This document shows, one piece after another, positions 17,917 to 27,801 of a stretch of DNA of 64,000 nt. Origin of the DNA: Radicibacter daui (lineage in GTDB: Bacteria; Pseudomonadota; Alphaproteobacteria; Radicibacterales; Radicibacteraceae). The DNA is taken from positions 761,001-825,000 of the forward strand of contig CP131056.1 of NCBI GenBank assembly GCA_030657355.1, given 5' to 3'. Position 1 is the stretch's first letter. Every line of letters begins with the position of its first letter. The position numbers were made by a program, and so were the translations under genes. The notes below the pieces were generated by a model, which did no database searches, had not been told where the DNA came from, and saw nothing but the letters and a program-made list of their open reading frames with translations.

Positions 17917-19206
17917 TTATCCTCGCACCACCCGGCTTTCCGCTTCATCCCAAAACCAGACGGGTTTGCCGGCGGCAATCTCCACTCCGCCAACCCAGCG
18001 CGGCGGCAAGCCTGCCGTCAGGGCGTTGCGTTCCCCGGCCAGCACGGCAAGGCCGGCGGGCGTGACTTCCACGCTCTGCCGCCAGGGCGCGCCTTCTATT
18101 GCCGGGTGCAGGAGTATCGGCGGGTTTTCGGCGACGGTCAGTTGCCGGACTTCGTGCGCAAACATGATGTCGCCCAGAAAGGGCAGCGGCTCGGCATCCC
18201 GCATTAGCGCGCCGAACAGCTGGCCGATGGTGCGGGGTTTTTCTGCGGCAAGCCGCAGGATAAGCCGCTGCGTAAGCGACAGCCCGTCGGCCGTCGAGGG
18301 CAGCTCGGCCAGATGCCGCCGCAGCGCCCGCGCCATCATGGGCAGCGCCGGGGTGCCGGTGGCGGCAAGCCCGGCCAGCGCTTCGGGGGAGGGCGCGCGC
18401 AGTGCTTCCCAACCCGCTTTCCCCAGCGCCAGCAACTCCGGCCCGACCGTCAGGCGGCCCTGCCATAGCAGGCGGATCGCTTCTTCCGGCAATTGGCCAA
18501 GCCCGTCGAACCGCACCGTGCCGGGAAAGCGGTCGAGCGCGATCAGCTCCACCACCGGCAAGGAGCGCGCTTGGCAAAGCGCGGCCAGTACCCGCAGCAG
18601 GATCAACTGGTCGTAACTGTCATGCTCGAACCACAGCACCAGCCGCGCATAGGTGTCGGGAGCCGCGGCTAGTGCGGTTTCCTCCGCTGTCAGCCGGGCA
18701 AACACCGCGCCTTCATCCAGTTCCATCACCGGGCCGTAAGCCCCGGCGATAAAGCGGGCACGGGTTTGCAGCCAGTCCGCATCTGCGATTACAGGCCCCT
18801 GGCAGAGCGGGTTGGAGACTTCCAGAAAATCGCCGGCAAATCCCGCCGCTTTCAACGCTCCTTCAATGTCGCTGCCGCAGCGCAGATGCAGCGTCCGCAG
18901 ATCTGCGTCCGGGGCGGCAGCCTTGCCGGCGATGGCACGGCGCGCGGCCTCCATCGCCTCGATATGGACGGTGAGTTTCGGCCAGCTCGCAAGGCCGAGT
19001 TCGCGCGCGATACAAAGCTGGGCGGTGGTGAGCTTGAGTTCGCCGGGCTCCGTCCCGTCGCGCGCCACGCCGCTGGCGGCAAGGCGCTGAAGGGCGGCGG
19101 GGTCGCCGGCCTTTACCGCGCGCTGCAAGTCGCGGGCACGTTTTTTCTGCTGTTCAAGAGTGAGGCGAAACGGCTGGGGCGCCGGCACCTGTTGCCGGTT
19201 GGTCAT
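17917..19206 (-). CDS. DUF1835 domain protein
   Basis: A 429-residue protein with a DUF1835 domain beginning near residue 105 (LHLRCGSDIEGALKAAGFAG, then WFEHDSYDQLILLRVLAAL) and a C-terminal winged-helix-like DUF3658 half. Residues 1-80 resemble the short ankyrin-like N-terminus (RDLQRAVKAGDPAALQRLAA) often found before it. The biochemical function of the family is unknown. The start is ATG 19206, after a purine-rich AAGGGAAGG site. Both ends of the gene are flanked by copies of the same palindromic repeat. Confidence 0.8.
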   Translation of the reverse strand: MTNRQQVPAPQPFRLTLEQQKKRARDLQRAVKAGDPAALQRLAASGVARDGTEPGELKLTTAQLCIARELGLASWPKLTVHIEAMEAARRAIAGKAAAPDADLRTLHLRCGSDIEGALKAAGFAGDFLEVSNPLCQGPVIADADWLQTRARFIAGAYGPVMELDEGAVFARLTAEETALAAAPDTYARLVLWFEHDSYDQLILLRVLAALCQARSLPVVELIALDRFPGTVRFDGLGQLPEEAIRLLWQGRLTVGPELLALGKAGWEALRAPSPEALAGLAATGTPALPMMARALRRHLAELPSTADGLSLTQRLILRLAAEKPRTIGQLFGALMRDAEPLPFLGDIMFAHEVRQLTVAENPPILLHPAIEGAPWRQSVEVTPAGLAVLAGERNALTAGLPPRWVGGVEIAAGKPVWFWDEAESRVVRG

Positions 19207-19414
19207 GGCTGGCCTTCCCTTCTTCCCCTGTCCTTGGGGGAATCTGCCTCGTGCCCGCAACCGAGTGAAAAAGGGGAGGTAACCGTCTTCTAAGGGTACT
19301 GCTTTCCCCAAAGGCCGTGGGCGCTGCCCTTGCCGCGGGTCCGGATGCGTCGGCCAAGCAGGGGAAGTCTGGCGGGCGGGTACCGTGCCTGTCAATCGCT
19401 CCCGGCCGTAGAGT

Positions 19415-19550
19415 CCTTCCCCACTCGGGTGGGGAAGGTGCGGCGAAGCCGCGGATGGGGGTAATGAGCGAGAAGGAGGTACCGCCTGTGCCTGTTTCTG
19501 GCTCATTACCCCCACCGGCCCTGCGGGCCACCTCCCCAGGGCGGGGAGGA
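19415..19550. repeat. Dispersed palindromic intergenic element, copy 2 (inverted)
   Basis: Same architecture as copy 1 in opposite orientation: CCTTCCCC hairpin, GCGGATGGGGGTAATGA, variable centre, TCATTACCCCCACCGG, CCTCCCC hairpin. It lies between the DUF1835 gene and the 3' end of the Lrp gene. Confidence 0.8.
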
Positions 19551-19557
19551 TTTTCTG

Positions 19558-20013
19558 TCAGCGTCTTTGCCCCGGCAGCACCGGGCGGATGGCGAAGCTG
19601 GAATGGATGCGCGCCACCCCCGGCAGGCGGGACAGCACTTCCTTGTGGATGCGCTCATAATCCGCCGCGCCGCGCGCTTCGGTGCGCAGCACATAATCGC
19701 AGTCGCCGGTCATCAGGTAACATTCCCGGATTTCCGGGTGTTTGCGCACCGCTTCCTCGAACCGGTTCAGATATTCCTCAGTCTGCCGGTCGAGCGTGAT
19801 CTGCACGATCGCCACCAGCGCATCTTCCTCCGCCGGGCCTGCAATCAGGGCCGTATATCCCCGGATAACCCCGGCTTCCTCCAGCGCTGCCACGCGGCGC
19901 AGGCAGGCGGACGGGGAGAGGCCAACTTCGGCCGAAAGCCGCGCATTGCTGATGCGCCCGTCAAGGCGCAGCAGGCGGATGATGTTGCGGTCGATATTGT
20001 CGAGCTGACTCAT
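19558..20013 (-). CDS. Lrp/AsnC-family regulator, probable DadR
   Basis: A 151-residue Lrp/AsnC regulator. N-terminal HTH (DRNIIRLLRLDGRISNARLS) and C-terminal RAM ligand domain (ECYLMTGDCDYVLRTEARGA). I take ATG 20013; the longer frame adds 20 non-conserved residues. It is divergent from alanine racemase and D-amino acid dehydrogenase genes, the arrangement of dadR with dadA-dadX, so it probably activates alanine catabolism when bound to an alanine-type ligand. Function is inferred from context. Confidence 0.85.
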   Translation of the reverse strand: MSQLDNIDRNIIRLLRLDGRISNARLSAEVGLSPSACLRRVAALEEAGVIRGYTALIAGPAEEDALVAIVQITLDRQTEEYLNRFEEAVRKHPEIRECYLMTGDCDYVLRTEARGAADYERIHKEVLSRLPGVARIHSSFAIRPVLPGQRR

Positions 20014-20145
20014 GAGGCGGGGCGGGATGGTTGAAGGGGAATCGGGTCGGTGAAAGATTGCACCATCCTGCAACTAAATCACGGATATATGAAAAAATCG
20101 CCAGAAAATGCCGCCGAAACGCAGCAGCTTCGAACATCATTCGAT

Positions 20146-20158
20146 TAAGATAATCTTA
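20146..20158. promoter_or_regulatory. Candidate Lrp-type site between dadR-like and alr genes
   Basis: Perfect 13-base palindrome TAAGAT-A-ATCTTA in the AT-rich centre of the divergent intergenic region. It fits an Lrp/AsnC operator in size and place. Unproven. Confidence 0.4.
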
Positions 20159-20271
20159 CAAGGCAAAAGCCCGCCGGTTAACGGCAGGGCAACGCTGCCG
20201 GCATCGACCGGCAGCAGGGTTGTGATCACCGAACGGGCGACGGCGATACGGGGAAGACGGGGTTTTCAGTC

Positions 20272-21462
20272 ATGGCGGCTGGGGCAAGAGCGGTTGAGGC
20301 GGCGGGCGCAGGGCTTTCGGGCGAACCGGCGGGCAGCATCACCCACGACACCCTGGCGGATGGCGCGGCAGCCCTTCTGACCATCGATCTCGCCGCCCTG
20401 CGGCATAATTATCGGACTTACTGTTCTCTTGCGGCGCCGGCGTCTGTCGCCGGCGTCGTCAAGGCTGACAGTTACGGCCTTGGCGCCGCAAAGGTGGTGC
20501 CCGCCCTGCTGGCCGAAGGCTGCCGCACCTTCTTTGTCGCCCAGCTTTCCGAAGCCTTGGCCCTGCGGCCCCTCATTCCCGCCACTGCCGCGCTTTATGT
20601 GCTGAACGGCCTGCAGCCGGGCAGCGAGGCGCTGGCGCGCGAGGCCGGCATCCGCCCCGTTCTCAATTCCCTGCCGCAGGCCATCGCCTGGGCCGCGGCG
20701 GCCCCGGTCAAAGCGGCGGCGCTGCAGCTTGATAGCGGCATGTCCCGTTTCGGCCTTTCCGAAAGCGAGCTTGCGGCCCTTACCGGTGACAGCGTCCTGA
20801 TGGGCAAGCTCAATCTTGCCCTCATCATGAGTCATCTGGCCTGCGCGGATGAGCTTTCCCATCCGGCCAGCCGTGCCCAGCTGGCCGCCTTCAAGGCCAT
20901 GCGGGCGCGCCTGCCTGCCGGTATTCCGGCCTCGCTCGCCAATTCCGCCGGTGTTTTCCACGGCGCCGACTATCATTTCGACCTCGTGCGGCCGGGCATC
21001 GGCCTTTATGGCGCCCATCCGGTGGCGGGGCAGAATAACGAGGCGGCCGGCAGCCCGCTGAAGCCTGTGGTGCGCCTTGCCGCCCGCATTGTGCAGCTGC
21101 GCACCATCCCGGCTGGCACCGCTGTCGGTTATGGCCACACCCACAAGGCCGAAGGGCCGATGCGCCTTGGCGTCATCGGCGTGGGCTATGCCGATGGCTG
21201 GCTACGCTCGCTCTCGTCCAGCGGGGCCGCCTGGTTCGACGGTGTGCGCTTGCCCATCTGCGGGCGCGTGTCGATGGATAGTTCCATCCTCGATCTTTCC
21301 GCCTTGCCCGAAGGGGCGCTGAAGCCCGGCGACTTTGTCGAGCTGATCGGCCCGCAGCAGCCGCTGGAGCAGGTAGCGCAGGAAGCCGGCACCATCGCCT
21401 ACGAAATGCTGACCGGCCTTGGCCGCCGTTATGAGCGGCGCTGGACCGGCGCGGTTTCCTGA
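20272..21462 (+). CDS. alr: Alanine racemase (catabolic DadX type)
   Basis: A 396-residue fold-type III PLP enzyme that interconverts L- and D-alanine. The PLP lysine is in [11 protein letters not shown] (about residue 64), and the C-terminal barrel has [10 protein letters not shown] and [14 protein letters not shown], matching the second catalytic region. The first 35 residues are an extra low-complexity Ala/Gly extension. Next to D-amino acid dehydrogenase and an Lrp regulator, a catabolic DadX role is likely, though a cell-wall supply role is not excluded. Confidence 0.92.
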   Translation: MAAGARAVEAAGAGLSGEPAGSITHDTLADGAAALLTIDLAALRHNYRTYCSLAAPASVAGVVKADSYGLGAAKVVPALLAEGCRTFFVAQLSEALALRPLIPATAALYVLNGLQPGSEALAREAGIRPVLNSLPQAIAWAAAAPVKAAALQLDSGMSRFGLSESELAALTGDSVLMGKLNLALIMSHLACADELSHPASRAQLAAFKAMRARLPAGIPASLANSAGVFHGADYHFDLVRPGIGLYGAHPVAGQNNEAAGSPLKPVVRLAARIVQLRTIPAGTAVGYGHTHKAEGPMRLGVIGVGYADGWLRSLSSSGAAWFDGVRLPICGRVSMDSSILDLSALPEGALKPGDFVELIGPQQPLEQVAQEAGTIAYEMLTGLGRRYERRWTGAVS

Positions 21463-21509
21463 ATCTCTTCTCTTTTCCTGAACCTCTCGTCTTTCAAGCG
21501 GGGCCTTTG

Positions 21510-22760
21510 ATGCGCGTTGTCATTCTGGGTGGTGGCGTTATCGGTGTGACATCGGCCTGGTATCTCGCCAGGGCCGGGCACGAAGTCACCGTGATCGACC
21601 GGCAGGCCGGGCCGGCGCTGGAGACGAGTTTTGCCAATGCCGGCGAAATCTCGCCCGGTTACGCCTCGCCCTGGGCCTCGCCCTCGGTGCCCAAGAAGGC
21701 CATCGGCTGGCTGTTCCAGAAACATGCGCCGCTGATCCTGCGGCCCAAGGCCGATCCCTATATGGCGAAATGGATCTGCTCCATGCTCGCCAACTGCACG
21801 GCCGAGCGTTACGCCGTCAACAAGGGGCGCATGGTGCGCCTTGCCGAATATAGCCGCGACATGCTGCGCGCCCTGCGCGCGGAAACCGGCATCAGCTATG
21901 ACGAGCGCAGCCAGGGCACGCTGCAGGTTTTCCGCACGCAAAAGCAGCTCGATGGCATTGGCGGCGATATCGAGGTCTTGAAGAAGGACGGCGTGCCGTT
22001 CGAGGTGCTGGATGTTGCCGGCTGCGTGGCGGCGGAGCCTGCCCTTGCCTACGTGAAGGAAAAGCTGGTGGGCGGCCTGCGCCTGCCCAATGACGAAACC
22101 GGCGACTGCTTCAAGTTCACCAACGCGCTGGCCAAAATGGCGGCCGATGCCGGCGTTACCTTCCACTTCGAAACCGAGATCAAGGCCATCCATGCTTCGG
22201 GTGGCCGCATCACCGGCATCGATACCACCGCCGGCCGGTTTGATGCCGACCGTTATGTGGCGGCGCTGGGCAGCTACACGCCCAGGGCCCTGCGCCATCT
22301 CGGCATCTCGGTGCCGGTCTATCCGGTCAAGGGTTACTCGCTGACCCTGCCGATTGTGGATGAGGCACGGGCGCCCGTCTCCACCGTGATGGACGAGACT
22401 TTCAAGATCGCCATCACCCGCCTCGGGGACCGTATCCGCATCGGCGGCATGGCCGAGGTGTCGGGCTTCACCGACGATCTGCCGCCCGCCCGCCGGGCCA
22501 CGCTCGAGCATTCGGTGACCGATCTGTTCCCCGGCGGCGACAAGGCACGCGGCACCTTCTGGAGCGGCCTTCGCCCCATGACTCCGGATGGCACGCCGGT
22601 TATCGGCGCCACGCGCTATGACAACCTGCTGCTCAATACCGGCCATGGCACGCTGGGCTGGACCATGGCCTGCGGCTCCGGCCGGGTGCTGGCAGACCTC
22701 GTCAGCGGCGTGAAGCCGGAGATCGAGACGGCCGACCTTGCGCTTTCGCGTTATGCCTGA
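21510..22760 (+). CDS. dadA: D-amino acid dehydrogenase small subunit
   Basis: A 416-residue FAD-dependent oxidoreductase (DAO family) that deaminates D-alanine to pyruvate and passes electrons to the respiratory chain at the membrane. The N-terminus is a Rossmann FAD site ([20 protein letters not shown]), with the [20 protein letters not shown] segment typical of DadA and a C-terminal [19 protein letters not shown] 21510 directly follows a TTG. It lies 47 bases after the racemase gene and probably shares its transcript. Confidence 0.94.
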   Translation: MRVVILGGGVIGVTSAWYLARAGHEVTVIDRQAGPALETSFANAGEISPGYASPWASPSVPKKAIGWLFQKHAPLILRPKADPYMAKWICSMLANCTAERYAVNKGRMVRLAEYSRDMLRALRAETGISYDERSQGTLQVFRTQKQLDGIGGDIEVLKKDGVPFEVLDVAGCVAAEPALAYVKEKLVGGLRLPNDETGDCFKFTNALAKMAADAGVTFHFETEIKAIHASGGRITGIDTTAGRFDADRYVAALGSYTPRALRHLGISVPVYPVKGYSLTLPIVDEARAPVSTVMDETFKIAITRLGDRIRIGGMAEVSGFTDDLPPARRATLEHSVTDLFPGGDKARGTFWSGLRPMTPDGTPVIGATRYDNLLLNTGHGTLGWTMACGSGRVLADLVSGVKPEIETADLALSRYA

Positions 22761-22789
22761 AGCCTTTTGAACGGCTGATCTTCTGAGGC

Positions 22790-22820
22790 GCCCCGGCCAT
22801 TCTGGCCGGGGCGTTCTTGT
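22790..22820 (+). terminator. Terminator after dadA
   Basis: GCCCCGGCCA-TTC-TGGCCGGGGC followed by GTTCTTGTTG. Confidence 0.85.
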
Positions 22821-23076
22821 TGTGGGGCATGGGATGCGGGGTTTGCCCGCTCAAGGGGCTTTCACAACTTTTCACGCAGATTTTACACCCAAATGTGTGG
22901 CCCCCCACAGTTCTGCCGGTTCTGTGAACTGTCTCTCTCGGATCCTTCAAGAAACACGCTCTATGGTCATCACATCTTGAGCACGACCTTGGGTGGGTGG
23001 CGTTTTACTTAACAATTCGTTAACGTGAAATGTAGCTGCTGACACGTAAAGTATTGAAAAGGAACTGGAGAAGCAG

Positions 23077-24777
23077 ATGTTGGCGTTACGAGACTGGAAG
23101 ATCTCCACGCGCGTTATCGTCGGGTTCGCTGGCGCGCTTCTTATCATGGTGGCAACGGCCGTTATTGGCGTGGTGCAGGTCAACAAGATCGATTCCGATC
23201 TGACCACGGTGAACGATGTGAACAGTGTGCGTCAGCGCTACGCCATCAACTTTCGCGGGAGCGTGCATGAACGTGCCATCCGCGTGCGGGACCTGGTGCT
23301 GACCGGCGATGCCACCCTGCGGCAGAGCCTGCTGTCGGATATCGACAAGCTGCAGCAGGATTACAAAGCGTCCGCCGCCCCGATGGAAGCGATGGCAAAG
23401 GCCGGCCAGTTCTCGCCTGATGAACTCAGGATCTATGAGAGCATCAAGGCGAGCGAAGCCGAGACCCTGCCACTGGTGGCCCAGCTCATTGACGGCACCA
23501 AGGATGCCGACCACGCCGACGCCAACAAGCTGGTGCTGGACAAGGCCGGCCCTGCCTTCGTGACTTGGCTGGCCCGCATCAACCAGTTCATCGACCTTGA
23601 AGAAGACCGCAACATGCAGGTCGGCTCCGAAGCGCGCGCTGTGGCGCACGGCTTCCAGGAGCTGATGATCATCGTCATCGCCATCGCGCTTGGGGGTGTC
23701 GGCCTGGTTGCCTGGTGGAACGTTGCTTCCATCACCCCGCTGCGCCGCCTGACACAGGCGATGCTGAAGCTCGCCGGCGGCGATCTGGATGTTGAAATTC
23801 CGCCTGCCCGGGGCCGCAACGAAGTGGCCGACATCGTGCGCGCGGTCGAGGTGTTCAAGAACAACGCGCTGGAAGCGGCCGATCTGCGCAGCCAGAAGGC
23901 AATGGCGGCAGAGCTTGCCGAAGCGGCCCGCCGCCGCGAGATGAACGCCCTTGCCGATGAGTTTGAAGGTTCGGTCAACGGCATCGTCAGCTTCGTCTCC
24001 TCCGCCTCCACCCAGCTGCTCACCACCGCGCGCGGCATGGCCGGCGTGGCGGAGGACACTTCCGTGCAGGCCGGGGCCGGTGCGCTCGCCTCCGAGCAGG
24101 CTTCGGCCAATGTGCAGTCCATCGTCACCACCGCCGAGGCGCTGCGCCACACGGTGAGCGAGATCGGCCATCAGGTCTCCGGCTCCACCGGTGCTGCCGA
24201 GCGTGCGGTCAAGGAAGCACGCGATGCCAGCAGCCAGATCGGCGCGCTGGTGGAAGCGGCCGGCAAGATCGGCGAGGTGGTCAACCTCATCACCGATATC
24301 GCCAGCCAGACCAATCTTCTCGCCCTCAACGCCACCATCGAGGCGGCGCGGGCCGGGGAGGCGGGCAAGGGCTTTGCCGTGGTGGCGAACGAGGTGAAGC
24401 ACCTCGCTTCCCAGACCGCCCGCGCGACGGAAGAGATTTCGGCGAAGATCGTGGAGATGCAGCATGTCTCCACCGGCTCGGCGGAAGCCATCGGCCGCAT
24501 CGCCGGGGTGATCGACGAGATCAGCAACTATGCCGGCGTGATCGCCGAGGCCGTCGCGCGCCAGGACGCCGCCACGGACGAGATCGCCACCAACATGGAG
24601 CAGGCCGCCATCGGCGCGAAGGAGGTGACGCGCAGCATCACCAGCGTCAACGAAGCTGCCCGCCAGGCTCACACCGCCTCCGACGAAGTGCTGGAGGCCG
24701 CCGATGCGCTCTCCGGCCAGTCCCGCACCCTGCATGACCGGGTGGAGGCCTTCATCCGGCAGGTACGCGCCGCCTGA
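23077..24777 (+). CDS. Methyl-accepting chemotaxis protein
   Basis: A 566-residue chemoreceptor. TM1 is near residues 10-33 and TM2 near 190-212, bounding a mostly helical periplasmic sensor of about 155 residues (four-helix-bundle type). The HAMP follows ([20 protein letters not shown]), then the MA signalling domain with the hairpin tip [20 protein letters not shown] and [20 protein letters not shown], which contact CheA/CheW. No C-terminal CheR/CheB pentapeptide is visible. The ligand is unknown. Monocistronic, with its own terminator. Confidence 0.93.
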   Translation: MLALRDWKISTRVIVGFAGALLIMVATAVIGVVQVNKIDSDLTTVNDVNSVRQRYAINFRGSVHERAIRVRDLVLTGDATLRQSLLSDIDKLQQDYKASAAPMEAMAKAGQFSPDELRIYESIKASEAETLPLVAQLIDGTKDADHADANKLVLDKAGPAFVTWLARINQFIDLEEDRNMQVGSEARAVAHGFQELMIIVIAIALGGVGLVAWWNVASITPLRRLTQAMLKLAGGDLDVEIPPARGRNEVADIVRAVEVFKNNALEAADLRSQKAMAAELAEAARRREMNALADEFEGSVNGIVSFVSSASTQLLTTARGMAGVAEDTSVQAGAGALASEQASANVQSIVTTAEALRHTVSEIGHQVSGSTGAAERAVKEARDASSQIGALVEAAGKIGEVVNLITDIASQTNLLALNATIEAARAGEAGKGFAVVANEVKHLASQTARATEEISAKIVEMQHVSTGSAEAIGRIAGVIDEISNYAGVIAEAVARQDAATDEIATNMEQAAIGAKEVTRSITSVNEAARQAHTASDEVLEAADALSGQSRTLHDRVEAFIRQVRAA

Positions 24778-24813
24778 GGCAAGACCTCACTACCTGCCGG
24801 GTTCCGGCATCAG

Positions 24814-24852
24814 CCGCCCCTTTCCGCCCGCCGGAAAGGGGCGGTTTGTTTT
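24814..24852 (+). terminator. Terminator after chemoreceptor gene
   Basis: CCGCCCCTTTCCG...CGGAAAGGGGCGG stem followed by TTTGTTTTTG. Confidence 0.9.
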
Positions 24853-25003
24853 TGGGCCTGCGCCTTCAGGGCGGCTGCCTGCGTGTCGTAGGGAGACAAT
24901 TCCCTTCTTCGGTCCCGGCGCGCTTCTCGCCTAGAATTTGCGGGAAGAAGACGAGCGGGAAAGGATGGTCGCCACAAGGCCACCCGACAGATCGAAGGGG
25001 ACG

Positions 25004-25369
25004 ATGATGAGCGCGACGGACGACTTGCCGGCCAGTGATGTACGGGTGCCTTTTGCCGACGCTTTTGCCCGGCTCTCGGCCAAGGCGCCGTTCCATGTTT
25101 TTTTCGAGCGGCCCGACGAGATTTCGGTCGAGCTTTATGCCCCCGTCGGTTTCGATGGCCAGTCGCCGCATGACCGCGACGAGCTCTACATCATCGCCAG
25201 CGGCACCGGCATTTTCTCGCGCGGCAAGGAGCGTGTGCCCTTCGGTCCCGGCGACCTGCTCTATGTGCCGGCATACGAGCCGCACCGGTTCGAGGAATTT
25301 ACCGAAGGTTTCAGCACCTGGGTCATCTTCTATGGCCCGGTGCGCCCGGCGCCGGAGTTGGCACCGTGA
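25004..25369 (+). CDS. Small cupin-domain protein
   Basis: A 121-residue single-domain cupin. The first metal motif region is HDRDELYIIASGTGIFSRG and the second is GDLLYVPAYEPHRF, so the metal-binding His/Glu pattern is largely present. Start ATG 25004 follows AAGGGG; in-frame codons further upstream are possible. Its stop overlaps the GTG start of the glutathione transferase gene, so the two are translationally coupled and may act on the same unknown compound. Confidence 0.8.
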   Translation: MMSATDDLPASDVRVPFADAFARLSAKAPFHVFFERPDEISVELYAPVGFDGQSPHDRDELYIIASGTGIFSRGKERVPFGPGDLLYVPAYEPHRFEEFTEGFSTWVIFYGPVRPAPELAP

Positions 25370-26025
25370 CCGGCCCGGTGCTCCATGGCTTCGGGCCGAG
25401 CGTTTATAGCTGGATCGCCCGGCTCGCCCTTGCCGAAAAGGGCATCGCCCATGACTGGCGCGAGGTAGATCCTTTCTCCCGCCCCCTGCCGGAAGGATAT
25501 GAGGCGCTGCACCCCTTCGCCCGGGTGCCGGCGCTTACTTTCGGCGACGTTACCCTTTACGAAACCGCTGCCATCATCCGTTTTGTCGACGAGGCTTTCG
25601 ACGGTCCGTCGCTGCAGCCGGAAGAACCGCTTGCCCGGGCGCGCCAGACGCAGATCATCGCGGTTGCCGACAATTATGCCTACTGGCCGCTCGTGCGGCA
25701 GATCTTCGCCCACGGTGTTTTCCGCCCTGCCCATGGCGAGGTTGCCGAACCGGCCAAACGGCAGGAAGGGGTAGAGCGGGCACCGGCCGTTCTGGCCGCC
25801 CTCGCGGCACTTGCCGGTCCCGGTCCCTGGCTCCTCGGTCCGGACCCGAGCCTGGCGGATATCCACCTCGCCCCGATGATCGCCTGCCTGATGGCCGCCC
25901 CCGAAGGACCGGACCTGCTCGCCGGCGCTCCGGTTCTCCAGCGCTGGTGGCAAGGTCTTGCCGGCTGGCGCGCCCTTGCCAATACGGCGCCGCCGCTGGT
26001 CGCCCTGCCCTCGGCAACGCGCTGA
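25366..26025 (+). CDS. Glutathione S-transferase family protein
   Basis: A 219-residue GST. The N-terminal thioredoxin-fold domain shows the cis-proline motif RVPAL and the glutathione-binding YETAAI; the C-terminal domain is helical (LADIHLAPMIACLMAAPEGP). The start is GTG 25366, overlapping the preceding TGA. It may serve in detoxification or stress; the co-substrate is unknown. Confidence 0.87.
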   Translation: MTGPVLHGFGPSVYSWIARLALAEKGIAHDWREVDPFSRPLPEGYEALHPFARVPALTFGDVTLYETAAIIRFVDEAFDGPSLQPEEPLARARQTQIIAVADNYAYWPLVRQIFAHGVFRPAHGEVAEPAKRQEGVERAPAVLAALAALAGPGPWLLGPDPSLADIHLAPMIACLMAAPEGPDLLAGAPVLQRWWQGLAGWRALANTAPPLVALPSATR

Positions 26026-26276
26026 TCTTCAGGTCCACCCCTCGCTCGCCGGATTGTGAAGCGACAAAGAGCCCTCGCCGGGTGTAGTATTTCCCATAGT
26101 GTGGCGTGGGTGGTCTGTTTTGATCAGGGCAGATGCCGACGACTTTCCTTGTGGGGTGAGCTGCTCCCGGGAAGGCCGCCGCCGTTTTTTTTAAGTGTCC
26201 GTCCTGCTTTCCCCGCGTCCTCCGCCCTCAATCATGGCCCCGACACCAGAAGGGCCTTCAAGGGAAGGAAACGGCA

Positions 26277-27137
26277 ATGACGATCAGGAACCCGCTTGAA
26301 TGGGCAGCCGGCTCGCTTGGCCTTGCCGGCCGGGCCATCGGGTCTGCCGGCGGCACCGTCTATCACCGCGAGGAAGCGGTGGACAAACTGGTGCCAGCCA
26401 TCCACCCGATCACCATGGAGGATGTGCGCGAGGCGCTTGCCATGGGCTGGCGCGATTTCACCCTGCACCGCACCGACGTCATCTTCCTCTGTCTCATCTA
26501 TCCGGTGGTCGGCCTTTTCATCGGCCATGCGGCGCTGGATTACCGCATGCTGCCGCTGCTGTTCCCGCTCGCTTCCGGTTTTGCCCTCGTCGGCCCCTTC
26601 GCTGCGCTCTTTCTCTATGAGATGAGCCGCCAGCAGGAGCGGGGCGTAACCATCGGCTGGATGCAGTCCTTCCGCATCTTCGCCTCGCCCTCGCTCGGCG
26701 GCATTCTCGGCCTTGGCGCCGTGCTGCTTACCATCTTCTTCTGCTGGCTGGGCGTTGCCGACCTTATCTACCGCACGACACTGGGGGCCGAGCCGCCGGA
26801 ATCGCTCTCCGCCTTCATCGACACGGTGTTCACCACCGCGGGCGGCTGGACGATGATCGTCATCGGCATGGGCGTCGGTTTCTTCTTTGCCCTGCTGGTG
26901 CTGGCACTCAGCGTCATCTCTTTCCCGCTGCTGCTTGATCGCCATGTCGGCATCGATACGGCGGTGTGGACATCGCTGCGGGTCTTTGCGGCCAGCCCCG
27001 GCCCGATGCTGGCCTGGGGCGCCATCGTCGCCGGCCTTCTGGTGGCGGGCTCGATCCCGCTGCTCATCGGCCTTGCGGTCACCCTGCCCATCCTCGGCCA
27101 CGCCACCTGGCACCTCTACCGCAAGACGGTGGGATAG
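26277..27137 (+). CDS. DUF2189 integral membrane protein
   Basis: A 286-residue inner membrane protein with about six hydrophobic segments. It carries the DUF2189 features: VREALAMGWRDFTLHRTDVI before TM1, the GPFAALFLYEMSRQQERG loop and SFPLLLDRHVGIDTAVWTSL. Start ATG 26277 has AAGGAAA upstream. Function of the family is unknown. A copy of the palindromic repeat lies between it and the convergent DUF1737 gene. Confidence 0.85.
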   Translation: MTIRNPLEWAAGSLGLAGRAIGSAGGTVYHREEAVDKLVPAIHPITMEDVREALAMGWRDFTLHRTDVIFLCLIYPVVGLFIGHAALDYRMLPLLFPLASGFALVGPFAALFLYEMSRQQERGVTIGWMQSFRIFASPSLGGILGLGAVLLTIFFCWLGVADLIYRTTLGAEPPESLSAFIDTVFTTAGGWTMIVIGMGVGFFFALLVLALSVISFPLLLDRHVGIDTAVWTSLRVFAASPGPMLAWGAIVAGLLVAGSIPLLIGLAVTLPILGHATWHLYRKTVG

Positions 27138-27150
27138 GGCGCCTTTTGAG

Positions 27151-27284
27151 CCTCCCCTCCCGGGGAGGCGGCCCGAAGGGCGGTGGGGGTAATGAGGTGG
27201 CTACAGGCGAGGGCCTTTAACCGGCCTTGCCTCATTACCCCCATCCGCCGCTTGCGCGGCACCTTCCCCGGAGCGGGGAAGGAA
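27151..27284. repeat. Dispersed palindromic intergenic element, copy 3
   Basis: Same layout and orientation as copy 1: CCTCCCC hairpin, GGTGGGGGTAATGAGG, a variable centre, CCTCATTACCCCCATCCGC and CCTTCCCC...GGGGAAGG. It fills the gap between two convergent genes. Confidence 0.8.
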
Positions 27285-27290
27285 AATCGT

Positions 27291-27497
27291 TCAGTAGTCC
27301 GAGAGCTTCGTCTCGGGCGTATAGTCCTCGCCTTCCACTTCCTTGCAGATGGCCTGCCCGCAGATCACCCGCTTTGCCTCGGCGTCATAGGTGAGCGTCG
27401 GGTTGCCCTGCAGGCTCCAGCCCTTGTTGAGCGCCGCGGTCACGCGGTGGCAGAAGGCGGCATCGTCAGGGCCGGTCAGGTAACGGTAGAGCTTCAT
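27291..27497 (-). CDS. DUF1737 small protein
   Basis: A 68-residue protein beginning MKLYRYLTGPDDAAFCHRVT, which matches the short DUF1737 domain (a one-domain protein of unknown role). I start at ATG 27497, where the family homology begins; the longer frame is rich in Arg and Pro and not conserved. It is convergent with the DUF2189 gene. Confidence 0.75.
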   Translation of the reverse strand: MKLYRYLTGPDDAAFCHRVTAALNKGWSLQGNPTLTYDAEAKRVICGQAICKEVEGEDYTPETKLSDY

Positions 27498-27801
27498 GGG
27501 GATTGCCCGCCTCGGGAAGGGGAAAGGGTCCGGGCGATAAAAGCGCAACCCTTTGGCAAAAGAAACCCGTCTCCAGGAAGTGGGGTGCATGCTCCCCCTT
27601 GCCGCGCAAATCCCTCAACGGTGCCCTGACCGCCTGACTGATCGACGCCGGCTGCCGGGTGCTATAGTGTGCCGGCATACATGACCTTGCCACGCGGCAC
27701 TGGTTGGCTTACTCCGGACCCGTCAGCCCCCGGGACGACGAACGAATGTCGACTGGTGGTGCTGCGCTTCGGCTCCATGCCCCCTCGACGTTGGAATCGC
27801 G

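Noticed and set aside
17729-18616. 295-residue forward frame starting near the lipase promoter
   Set aside because: It runs through the palindromic repeat and then antisense to the DUF1835 gene, and is Ser/Pro/Arg-rich.
23086-24735. 549-residue open frame antisense to the chemoreceptor
   Set aside because: Antisense shadow with no motif and no ribosome site.
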